A stretch of DNA of 5,597 nt from JAYXXU01 sp037969155 (lineage in GTDB: Bacteria; Pseudomonadota; Gammaproteobacteria; Pseudomonadales; Moraxellaceae), in assembly GCA_037969155.1 (NCBI GenBank), contig JBBKWW010000131.1, forward strand, positions 1 to 5,597. The letters run 5' to 3'. Position 1 is the stretch's first letter, and each line of letters starts with the position of its first letter. The position numbers and the translations under genes were made by a program. The notes beneath the pieces are model-generated. The model was not told the origin of the DNA. It saw nothing but the letters and a program-made list of their open reading frames with translations, and did not search any database. Shown piece by piece: positions 1 to 5,597 of the stretch.

Positions 1-2513
1 AGCGTGTTGGTGCCATGATTGATATAGCCGATTTGGTATTCCAACCGTTCACCACTCCGCGCCGTGTTACGGGTACTGAAGCCCGTCATCCCTGCGGGTG
101 TTGCGGCACAATCACTCACCACACGAACCTGTTTGGACATCTCTAACCGTCCAGTATTGATGGTCGTGACATCTTGGCGATTGTTGCCCTCACCGGTCAG
201 AATGGTACCGTCTTTGAGTGTGGCTTCGTAATATGCGGTTAATTTAGCGATTTGATAGGCGCCATTGGCAGCACTACTCGGTGCATTGATACGCTGTACC
301 ACGCAGATGCTATCATTGGGGAGTAATTGCCCATAGGGTTGTTGTGCAACCGTTTGCTCGGTGTCGTCAACCTCACCATTACAGTTATCATCTCGATACA
401 ACACCTGCGACCACGCCGCATCGCCGCTATTATTGGGCTGTTGCTGATTGAGTATGCCAAAGCTTGGGATCAGCACCGCATCACTGGTCAGTACATGCGG
501 ATAGCTGGCAGATTCACTGGGTCGAATGGTCTTTTGACCATCATTGGTCAGTCGTAATTTTAACCATGCATCACCAAAATTAGCCTGATCATAGTTCACC
601 ACAGTGGGGCCACTGGCGGTGTTGGCATTGGTCCATTGCAACCGATCCAAGCTGCGTGAGTATTGATAGCGATTGGCGGGCAGATCAACGCCACCACTGA
701 CCGATTCATAACCTGTTAGATTGGTTTGTTGAACACACAAGGTTGCATTGGGCTGCACTGAGCGGGGCACCAAAAACTGATAGTCGCCCGCGCCATCGCT
801 CAGCATCTTGGCATAACTAAAACCGCTACAGTTTTCTAATGACAGTTGTGATTGTGCCAGTCCCAGTTCGCCAGACTGCTGTAGTCCATCGTAGGCATTG
901 GCCGCAATCGCCGTGTTGCCGCTATTGTCATTAAACACGCGCCCACTGATGGTAAAGCTGTTGGCTTGATTTCTGTTTTCGAAGGTACAGGTAATATAGT
1001 CACCATCGCCTAAGTTCTGTAATGTAACGGTTTTGGTTTGCTCAAATGGAATATAAAACGTCGTGGCGACCGTATCACTGGGAACAATCGCACTGGTACT
1101 TGGGTTGCTGTTGGTGCAGAGTAGTCTGACTTGATAGGGGCTGACCCGTCCTACGGGGACTGTGCCGAGGATCGACTGTTTAAAGGTGATGCTATGATTG
1201 CCTTGAGCGCGTAAAATCGGTGCAGTCAACTGATTGCTACTACCGCTGTAGTTGAAAAACGCATCAGCAGCCACAGGATGCCCGTCAATTTCAATGTGAT
1301 AATTATATGACTCACTGGCACGTTGATCGGTGTTGAGATTGTCTTGCGCAACCCGCACCCGTGCTGAGGGCACAATCGCATATTCGATGGTGTTTTGGGT
1401 CGGTCCTTCACAGATCGGATTGGCACTGCGCCATTGACCGCCGCCTGTCGAGCCATCAACACCAGGTGCGGAGATGCTAAAAATCAGCGACTCTGGGTTT
1501 TCGAGCTGGTTATCTTGCACCGCGGTAATCGGAATGGTGATGCCATAGCGACTGTCACCACTGACCTCACCTGCGTCATAAGCCCCCGCTGGAATCTGAA
1601 CGAGCCACAAGTTCGCTGAGGGATGGCTAATGCTTGGGGTCGTACCGACTAAACCAGTGGGTGTGCCGAGTTGGATATCTTGATCAATCGCATCTCCAGT
1701 ACCACGCAGGGCAACAGTAATGCCGCCTGCTGGTACGGTGCCGTTGATGCGTAAGCGCAAGGCTTTGGCGGGTTCATTGCCATTACCCTCTAACAGGCTA
1801 AACGTCCCTGTGAGACCCAAGTCAATCAGCGGGATCAAGGTGAATTCGAGATCGTCGATCACGTTGCCGACTGAACCCGTATTGGGCAGTACCGCCTCTA
1901 GGCCAAGCTGGTACTGGCCTGCACTGGGTGCGCTCAGTGTGGCGGTTTGCGTGGTAAAGCCAGGGTTGGTGGTTGACGTAAATGTTCTGGTTGCAGAGTT
2001 CACTGAGGACAATGCCGTGGCAGGATAACCACTATTGAGTGGCCACAAACCCACTCTGACCTGCTGCGCACCTTGGCCACTGCGTGGGGCAAACTGGTAG
2101 GAGACATTGAGCGCCTCACCTTGCGTTAAGCAAATATCATAATATAGGCGGGAAGCTGCGGTGGAGTTGACCTCTGCCACGATGCGATTGCTGCCGGTGT
2201 AGCCATACGTGCTGGCATAGGCCACTTCGACACGGCTGGTGCTGCTGCTCGGTGTAATGGTCGAGCGCCAGCCTAGCACACACTTTCGCGGGTTACCGCC
2301 GCCGATGCAGACTTGGTCATCAAAATATGACCACGTTGAGCCATTGATAAAATTAGATTGTTGTAAGGTGGTGCCATCGGTAAACTTCTCAAACCCGACG
2401 TTTACGTTGACCCGTGGCGCGGCGTAGGCTACGTTGAGAGCGACACCTAATAAGCATAGTCCCACCCCGACATGGCATCGAGCCCAAGCCGTGCGTAGCA
2501 GCGTATTACTCAT
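1..2513 (-). CDS. Large exported multidomain surface protein (SdrD-B-like / DUF11-like), C-terminus beyond the window
   Basis: An uninterrupted frame of 837 codons starts at ATG 2513-2511 and runs off the left edge, so the gene is 3'-partial. Residues 1-31 form a Sec signal peptide: Arg7 and Arg12, a hydrophobic core from about Val15 to Val28, and a probable cut after AYA (31). No lipobox is visible. Domains, by my reading: about 33-233, a beta-rich jelly-roll-like module with Cys69, Cys78 and Cys128, ending in IDDLEFTLIPLIDLG; about 235-349, a Calx-beta-like module (AVQDNQLENPESLIFSIS); about 375-518, a prealbumin/Cna-like region; about 523-600, an SdrD-B-like module (SGRVFNDNSG, AYDGLQQSGELGL, GAGDYQFLVP); about 605-800, a segment with an Asp/Asn-rich YRDDNCNGEVDD motif that could bind calcium; from about 818, the start of a DUF11-like repeat (SGERLEYQIGYINHGTN). 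Many paired cysteines suit an oxidising, extracytoplasmic location. The gene is likely monocistronic with its own promoter. The exact function (adhesion, biofilm, surface layer) is inferred from architecture only. I am confident it is a real exported protein and unsure of the domain names. Confidence 0.8.
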   Translation of the reverse strand, partial: MSNTLLRTAWARCHVGVGLCLLGVALNVAYAAPRVNVNVGFEKFTDGTTLQQSNFINGSTWSYFDDQVCIGGGNPRKCVLGWRSTITPSSSTSRVEVAYASTYGYTGSNRIVAEVNSTAASRLYYDICLTQGEALNVSYQFAPRSGQGAQQVRVGLWPLNSGYPATALSSVNSATRTFTSTTNPGFTTQTATLSAPSAGQYQLGLEAVLPNTGSVGNVIDDLEFTLIPLIDLGLTGTFSLLEGNGNEPAKALRLRINGTVPAGGITVALRGTGDAIDQDIQLGTPTGLVGTTPSISHPSANLWLVQIPAGAYDAGEVSGDSRYGITIPITAVQDNQLENPESLIFSISAPGVDGSTGGGQWRSANPICEGPTQNTIEYAIVPSARVRVAQDNLNTDQRASESYNYHIEIDGHPVAADAFFNYSGSSNQLTAPILRAQGNHSITFKQSILGTVPVGRVSPYQVRLLCTNSNPSTSAIVPSDTVATTFYIPFEQTKTVTLQNLGDGDYITCTFENRNQANSFTISGRVFNDNSGNTAIAANAYDGLQQSGELGLAQSQLSLENCSGFSYAKMLSDGAGDYQFLVPRSVQPNATLCVQQTNLTGYESVSGGVDLPANRYQYSRSLDRLQWTNANTASGPTVVNYDQANFGDAWLKLRLTNDGQKTIRPSESASYPHVLTSDAVLIPSFGILNQQQPNNSGDAAWSQVLYRDDNCNGEVDDTEQTVAQQPYGQLLPNDSICVVQRINAPSSAANGAYQIAKLTAYYEATLKDGTILTGEGNNRQDVTTINTGRLEMSKQVRVVSDCAATPAGMTGFSTRNTARSGERLEYQIGYINHGTNT

Positions 2514-2521
2514 CAACAGTA

Positions 2522-2526
2522 TCCTT
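2522..2526 (-). promoter_or_regulatory. Ribosome binding site of the surface-protein gene
   Basis: The minus strand reads AAGGA, 8 nt ahead of ATG 2513-2511. This is a standard Shine-Dalgarno match at good spacing, and it is the main reason for choosing that start. The signal peptide begins immediately with this Met, which agrees. A TTG codon directly upstream is in frame but gives no better spacing. Confidence 0.75.
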
Positions 2527-2589
2527 TTTTTCCTGAAACAAAATAGCTTCAGCCAATGCTCATCAGAGCGTCAATCAACCAATCGTCAC

Positions 2590-2624
2590 GACCTATATTA
2601 TAAACCCAATCGACCGAGTAGGTC
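2590..2624. repeat. Short dyad GACCTA / TAGGTC enclosing the -10 box
   Basis: GACCTA at 2590-2595 and its reverse complement TAGGTC at 2619-2624 are separated by 23 bp. They sit on either side of the TATAAT box, one at the likely start point and the other overlapping the weak -35. Such placement would suit an operator, but 6-bp arms this far apart can occur by chance and no regulator family is recognised from them. Confidence 0.25.
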
Positions 2625-2626
2625 TT
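2597..2626 (-). promoter_or_regulatory. Probable sigma70 promoter of the surface-protein gene
   Basis: The minus strand has a perfect TATAAT -10 box at 2602-2597. A weak -35 candidate, AAGACC, lies at 2626-2621 (3 of 6 consensus bases, 18-nt spacer). A start point near 2590 would leave a 5' leader of roughly 75 nt before the ATG. A/T-rich DNA at about 2641-2665, just upstream, could act as an UP-like element. The poor -35 suggests activator dependence or that this is not the only promoter. An alternative -10 (TATACA) occurs slightly further upstream, but I could not find a fitting -35 for it. Confidence 0.4.
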
Positions 2627-2843
2627 GCTGTATAGTGTTTCAATTGATTTTTTATTAAAAATTGTACTGATGGGGTGACCAAGGATAAAAATGTATGTAG
2701 ACAAGGCACTTTTTGATGATGTCTCTCACGCGTAGCATTGTGTGCTTGTGATAAAAAATATCTACTGTACGTTTGGTATACAGATCATCAGACGATGGCT
2801 TTCTTGCTCTCGATGGATGTCTGGTCATGGGCAGATTTGGCCG

Positions 2844-2958
2844 AGACGACTGTTAAAGAGTTTTGATATACGACGCTGCATCAGACATATATGCATAAAG
2901 AAGCAGCGACTATATCACTATATATATTTAAATATATATTATGTTTTTTGAGTCGTCT
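2844..2958. repeat. Nested inverted repeats at the 3' end of the arsenic operon
   Basis: The outer arms AGACGACT (2844-2851) and AGTCGTCT (2951-2958) are 8-bp perfect complements. Inside them lies an interrupted stem: GATATA (2865-2870) pairs with TATATC (2911-2916), and CGCTGC (2874-2879) pairs with GCAGCG (2903-2908), across a small 3/2-nt internal loop. The 23-nt apical loop contains the self-complementary CATATATG. The right outer arm falls within the last codons of arsJ. On the minus strand the inner stem would fold in the operon's 3' untranslated RNA, but it is followed by AAAAC rather than a U-run, so it is not a standard intrinsic terminator. It might protect the 3' end of the mRNA or mark a Rho-dependent end. 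It could also be a remnant of a small palindromic element. Confidence 0.45.
2920..2939. repeat. 20-bp perfect A/T palindrome touching the arsJ stop codon
   Basis: Ten A/T base pairs are mirrored about the 2929/2930 junction with no mismatch, ending on the last base of the arsJ TAA. It lies inside the larger nested repeat. On the plus strand it is followed by TATGTTTTTT, which is loosely terminator-like for transcripts coming from the left, though no plus-strand gene is present to need one. All-A/T stems are weak in RNA, so a DNA-level role (easily melted or bent site) or simple A/T drift is equally possible. Confidence 0.6.
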
Positions 2959-4174
2959 GATAGTCAAGGCTCGGTAACTGACGTGAAATCAATGCTGCCA
3001 ATGCAATAAACAATGCCGAAACCCACAAGCACGCCACCATGCCATGGCTTTGAAATACCCAGCCCGAGAGCACCGTGCCGATCAAACGCCCTAGCGCATT
3101 CGACATGTAATAAAAGCCGACATCCAGTGAGACGCCGTCACTTTTGGCATACGACACGATCAGATAACTGTGCAAAGAGGAATTGACCGCAAATAACACC
3201 CCAAACAGCATCAAGCCGCCAAGTAGTACCCACAGCGCGGGTAGTCCAGCCAGCAGGCCAAGCGCGATCAGTGCTGGTATCAGTGCCAGAACCGCTGCCC
3301 ATGCAAACGCTGCCTTGCCGTCGGGCAGTTGTCCCGAGGCTTTGCCCGTAATGTGTGGTGCAATCGATTGTACAAAGCCATAACCGATGACCCACAGTGC
3401 CAGAAAGCCCCCTACCATCCAGAAGTCCCAGCCGAACATTGTCGCTAAATAAACTGGCAGCGCAATCACAAACCAGACATCGCGAGCGCCAAATAAAAAC
3501 ATCCGTGCCGCTGATAAATAGTTGATCGCAGGGCTTTTGGATAAAATATCTTTAAATTTAGGCGTTGCGCTGGCCTTGCCCAAGTCTTTTTGTAATAAAA
3601 ATAAACTGGCGATCCAGACCAGACCCAACACTGCGGCCATCAGCCACATGGCATGGGTAAAGCCCAACACGGTCAACAGCAAGCCACCAAGAAAAAACCC
3701 CACGCCTTTGAGTGCATTTTTTGAACCCGTCAGGATTGCGATCCATTTATATAGGGTGCTTTGTTGGTTGTCGGGGACGAGTAGTTTGATTGAGCTTTTT
3801 GCACTCATCTTATTCAGGTCTTTGGCGATGCCAGACAACGCCTGTGCCACCATCACATACAGCACCGTCAGCATGCCTGCTGGCGCAGTCAGCATCAGCA
3901 GGGCAATCACCTGTAAGGCCAGACCAATGTTCATGGTGCGATTTAATCCCACCCGCGCACCAAGATAACCACCCACCAGATTGGTCAGTACGCCAAAGAT
4001 TTCATAAAATAAAAATAAGGCCGCAATCTGTAGCGGCGTGTAACCCAAACTATAAAAATGCAGCACAATCAACATGCGCAGTGCACCATCGGTCAGTGTA
4101 AACGCCCAGTAGTTGCCAGTCACAATCATGTACTGGCGAATTTCTGGGCGGATCTGTGAGATGGATGTGCTCAT
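2939..4174 (-). CDS. arsJ: Organoarsenical efflux MFS transporter ArsJ
   Basis: Inner-membrane major-facilitator exporter of 411 residues, the usual length for ArsJ. The known role of the family is export of 1-arseno-3-phosphoglycerate made by the partner GAPDH, giving arsenate resistance without reduction to arsenite. The start region (IRQYMIVTGNYWAFTLTDG) and the segment LNKMSAKSSIKLLVPDNQQS (120-139) are what I recognise as ArsJ-type. About twelve hydrophobic segments are visible, near 17-41, 46-72, 81-97, 100-117, 155-172, 176-195, 225-247, 250-270, 288-311, 313-332, 353-374 and 378-398. The cytoplasmic central loop is Lys-rich (196-214). The ATG overlaps the gapdh stop as ATGA (4171-4174). 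No good Shine-Dalgarno precedes it (only GATCAGGC), so translation probably depends on coupling to gapdh. It is the last gene of the operon: downstream come only the palindromic sequences and the separate surface-protein gene. Confidence 0.95.
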   Translation of the reverse strand: MSTSISQIRPEIRQYMIVTGNYWAFTLTDGALRMLIVLHFYSLGYTPLQIAALFLFYEIFGVLTNLVGGYLGARVGLNRTMNIGLALQVIALLMLTAPAGMLTVLYVMVAQALSGIAKDLNKMSAKSSIKLLVPDNQQSTLYKWIAILTGSKNALKGVGFFLGGLLLTVLGFTHAMWLMAAVLGLVWIASLFLLQKDLGKASATPKFKDILSKSPAINYLSAARMFLFGARDVWFVIALPVYLATMFGWDFWMVGGFLALWVIGYGFVQSIAPHITGKASGQLPDGKAAFAWAAVLALIPALIALGLLAGLPALWVLLGGLMLFGVLFAVNSSLHSYLIVSYAKSDGVSLDVGFYYMSNALGRLIGTVLSGWVFQSHGMVACLWVSALFIALAALISRQLPSLDYQTTQKT

Positions 4175-5181
4175 GCCTGATCAGCCAAGCCGACTTTTTT
4201 GACCAGTTCGACCAAGCGATTACTGTAGCCCCACTCGTTGTCATACCACGCATAGATTTTGACGTGCGTGCCATTTACGACCAAGGTAGATAGAGCGTCA
4301 ATAATCGACGAACGTGGATCGGTGCGATAATCAATCGACACCAGTGGCCGCTCTTCGTAACCGAGGATGTCTTTGAGTGTGCCTCGTGCTGCTTGCTGTA
4401 ACAGTTGATTGACTTCTTCGGCGCTGGTCGCCTTTGATACTTCAAACACGCAATCGGTCAGCGAGGCATTGGCCAGCGGCACACGAATTGCGTGACCGTT
4501 TAAGCGACCCTTCAGCTCGGGGAAAATCTCAGCAATCGCAGTCGCTGAGCCGGTGGTGGTTGGGATTAAACTCATGCCAGACGCACGGGCGCGGCGTAGG
4601 TCTGGATGTGGTGTATCCAGAATACTTTGTGTATTGGTCAGATCGTGAATCGTGGTGATTGAGCCATGCACAATACCGAGGGCTTCATGAATGACTTTAA
4701 TTACCGGTGCAATACAATTGGTGGTGCATGATGCAGCGGTAACAATTCGATGCTGGGCAGGGTCGTATAGATGATCATTAACCCCCATCACAATATTCAG
4801 CGCGGCCGCTTCTTTGACAGGCGCTGCCACCACCACGCGTTTTACGCCTTGTGTGAGATAGTCCTGTAACGCAGCAACAGTTTTCATTTTTCCGCTGGCC
4901 TCAATGACCACATCACAGCCTGACCAATCGGTTTCGGCGATGGTTTTATGCTGCGTCAGTTTAATCTGCTGACCTGCGATGATGATGGTCTCTGCATCAA
5001 AGCTAGCATTGTGCTGCCACCGACCATGCACCGAGTCAAAATTAAGCAAGTGCGCATGCGCTTCCGGATTGCCGGCAGGATCATTGATCTGGATAAACTC
5101 AAACTCAGGCCAATCAAATGCCGCGCGTAATGCCAAACGACCAATCCGACCAAAGCCATTAATACCGATTTTAATACTCAT
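4171..5181 (-). CDS. gapdh: ArsJ-associated glyceraldehyde-3-phosphate dehydrogenase
   Basis: Cytoplasmic enzyme of 336 residues, full length for GAPDH. In this operon type its known role is to use arsenate in place of phosphate on glyceraldehyde 3-phosphate with NAD, giving 1-arseno-3-phosphoglycerate for ArsJ. The N-terminal Rossmann fold starts with KIGINGFGRIGRLALRAAF. IQINDP (Asp34) at the end of the second strand fits NAD rather than NADP. The catalytic motif is ASCTTNCIAPV, with nucleophile Cys152, and the partner His is His179 in TTIHDLTNTQ. The C-terminal motif is WYDNEWGYSNRLVEL. TIHDLTNTQ, where glycolytic GAPDHs usually have TTVHAYT, and the adjacent arsJ argue for the arsenic-dedicated subgroup over the housekeeping or Epd enzymes. 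The start is supported by AGGAG 8 nt upstream and by the 4-bp ATGA overlap with the phosphatase gene. All catalytic residues are intact. Confidence 0.95.
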   Translation of the reverse strand: MSIKIGINGFGRIGRLALRAAFDWPEFEFIQINDPAGNPEAHAHLLNFDSVHGRWQHNASFDAETIIIAGQQIKLTQHKTIAETDWSGCDVVIEASGKMKTVAALQDYLTQGVKRVVVAAPVKEAAALNIVMGVNDHLYDPAQHRIVTAASCTTNCIAPVIKVIHEALGIVHGSITTIHDLTNTQSILDTPHPDLRRARASGMSLIPTTTGSATAIAEIFPELKGRLNGHAIRVPLANASLTDCVFEVSKATSAEEVNQLLQQAARGTLKDILGYEERPLVSIDYRTDPRSSIIDALSTLVVNGTHVKIYAWYDNEWGYSNRLVELVKKVGLADQA

Positions 5182-5597
5182 GATGCTGACTCCTGATGTA
5201 CTGCAATCTGCTGAAGATAGGCGATGTGAGCAGGCTGTTGTAGCGCACGTGGCCGAATCGCTTGTATGGCGTGAATAGTGGCGGGTAACTCAGCACCAGC
5301 GCTCAACATTATCTGAGCAGCGATTAGCCCAGTACGACCTGAGCCACCTTTGCAGTGGATGGCTAGCGTATCACCTGCCTGTAAACGTAGCATAATTTCA
5401 GTGTAATGCTGTTGCCATGCGTGTTGAAAATCGGCGGTAGGGGCTGCGTCATCGGCAATCGGCAGTTGATACCATTGTAATCCTATCTCTTGGCAGACTT
5501 GGCCGAGATCCGCAGCGCCATTGTCGGCCAGCTCTGCATCAGCCATGAGCGTAATTATGCCGCTTGCGCCTGCTTGTTTTAGGGTGCTAACGGCAGC
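5178..5597 (-). CDS. CDKN3-like cysteine-dependent phosphatase (dual-specificity/tyrosine type), N-terminus beyond the window
   Basis: Visible are 139 codons and the TGA stop (5180-5178). The frame stays open to the right edge, so the gene is 5'-partial. The P-loop signature HCKGGSGRTG (Cys at 5354-5352, then five residues and Arg) is the HCX5R catalytic motif of cysteine phosphatases. LPIADD, about 32 residues earlier, supplies the likely general-acid Asp, as in the HPIADG segment of cyclin-dependent kinase inhibitor 3 proteins. The edge sequence STLKQAGASGIITLMADAELADNG resembles the conserved strand-turn region of that family, so the Met at 5546-5544 lies inside the fold and is not the start. 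Family length suggests roughly 20-40 residues are missing. No signal peptide is seen in the visible part and the location is probably cytoplasmic. It overlaps gapdh by 4 bp (ATGA), placing it first of the three visible genes. Its substrate is unknown. A role in arsenate handling is inferred from context only. Confidence 0.85.
   Translation of the reverse strand, partial: AAVSTLKQAGASGIITLMADAELADNGAADLGQVCQEIGLQWYQLPIADDAAPTADFQHAWQQHYTEIMLRLQAGDTLAIHCKGGSGRTGLIAAQIMLSAGAELPATIHAIQAIRPRALQQPAHIAYLQQIAVHQESAS
5190..5194 (-). promoter_or_regulatory. Ribosome binding site of gapdh, inside the phosphatase gene
   Basis: The minus strand reads AGGAG, 8 nt before ATG 5181-5179. It lies within the last codons of the upstream phosphatase gene. 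This strong site, together with the ATGA overlap, suggests that gapdh is translated efficiently both by re-initiation and on its own. By contrast, arsJ has no comparable site. Confidence 0.75.

Larger units (their letters stand above)
2514..2938. other. Intergenic region between arsJ and the surface-protein gene
   Basis: This is 425 bp with no convincing protein-coding gene, and it is more A/T-rich than the flanking genes. The arsJ-proximal end carries nested inverted repeats and an A/T palindrome. The other end carries the surface-gene leader, -10 box and ribosome binding site. Two tiny minus-strand frames (23 and 57 codons) lack a Shine-Dalgarno sequence, and plus-strand frames translate to low-complexity I/Y/R-rich peptides. 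No tRNA, rRNA, CRISPR or recognisable insertion-sequence end is seen. Confidence 0.7.
2939..5597 (-). other. Arsenate-resistance operon: phosphatase - gapdh - arsJ
   Basis: Three minus-strand genes follow each other with two identical ATGA stop/start overlaps, at 5178-5181 and 4171-4174, and no intergenic space. There is no room for an internal promoter outside coding sequence, so transcription must enter from beyond the right edge, where an ArsR-type regulator or further ars genes might lie. The tight coupling fits a need for matched amounts of the enzyme that makes the labile arseno-sugar phosphate and the transporter that removes it. Confidence 0.85.

Noticed and set aside
1720..2028. A 102-codon plus-strand frame
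   Set aside because: It is antisense to the continuous surface-protein frame, whose translation gives coherent secreted domains. It is a shadow of the codon pattern.
2641..2665. An A/T inverted repeat (CAATT...AATTG) as a terminator
   Set aside because: The arms are only 5 bp, purely A/T-rich and interrupted. It is more plausibly upstream promoter DNA.
2865..2949. An intrinsic transcription terminator for the ars operon
   Set aside because: In the minus direction the stem is followed by AAAAC rather than a U-run. The only T-run (2944-2949) follows the A/T palindrome on the plus strand, where no gene ends.
2742..2951. A 69-codon plus-strand frame in the intergenic gap
   Set aside because: It has no ribosome binding site. 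Its product is a low-complexity I/Y/R-rich string generated by A/T palindromes, and its end runs into arsJ on the opposite strand.
3522..3968. A 148-codon plus-strand frame
   Set aside because: It is antisense to arsJ, which is a full-length recognisable transporter. It has no independent support.
4171..5181. Housekeeping glycolytic GAPDH or erythrose-4-phosphate dehydrogenase
   Set aside because: The TTIHDLTNTQ motif and direct coupling to arsJ fit the arsenic-dedicated subgroup better.
4979..5278. A 99-codon plus-strand frame spanning the gapdh/phosphatase junction
   Set aside because: It is antisense to two well-supported overlapping genes, and its composition is that of a shadow frame.

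Overview
The window is most likely from a gammaproteobacterial chromosome. Base composition is close to balanced. The gene styles (an SdrD-B/DUF11-type secreted repeat protein, and a GAPDH-ArsJ arsenate operon) would fit Moraxellaceae/Acinetobacter relatives, but this is an impression and no ribosomal or other marker gene is present to fix it. All three complete or near-complete cargo genes and the large left-hand gene are on the minus strand.

Right part (2939-5597, minus strand): a compact arsenate-resistance operon, entered from beyond the right edge. In transcription order it holds a CDKN3-like cysteine (dual-specificity/tyrosine) phosphatase whose N-terminus lies outside the window, then the ArsJ-associated glyceraldehyde-3-phosphate dehydrogenase, then the MFS exporter ArsJ. 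Each junction is a 4-bp ATGA stop/start overlap (5178-5181 and 4171-4174), so the three are almost certainly co-transcribed and translationally coupled. From established knowledge, the GAPDH adds arsenate to glyceraldehyde 3-phosphate, giving unstable 1-arseno-3-phosphoglycerate. ArsJ exports this product, which breaks down outside the cell. The phosphatase's role is not established by the sequence and is the main open question here.

Middle (2514-2938): 425 bp without a convincing gene. Next to the arsJ stop it has a set of nested inverted repeats (about 2844-2958), including a 20-bp perfect A/T palindrome. No classical GC-hairpin-plus-U-tract terminator was found. Near the left gene it has a perfect TATAAT -10 box flanked by a GACCTA/TAGGTC dyad, then a good ribosome binding site.

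Left part (1-2513, minus strand): the first 837 codons of a very large exported protein, cut by the left edge. It has a signal peptide, then a beta-rich N-terminal domain, a Calx-beta-like stretch, a prealbumin/Cna-like stretch, an SdrD-B-like domain, a Cys/Asp-rich segment, and the beginning of a DUF11-like domain. It looks like a secreted or surface adhesin-type protein with no evident functional link to the arsenic operon.
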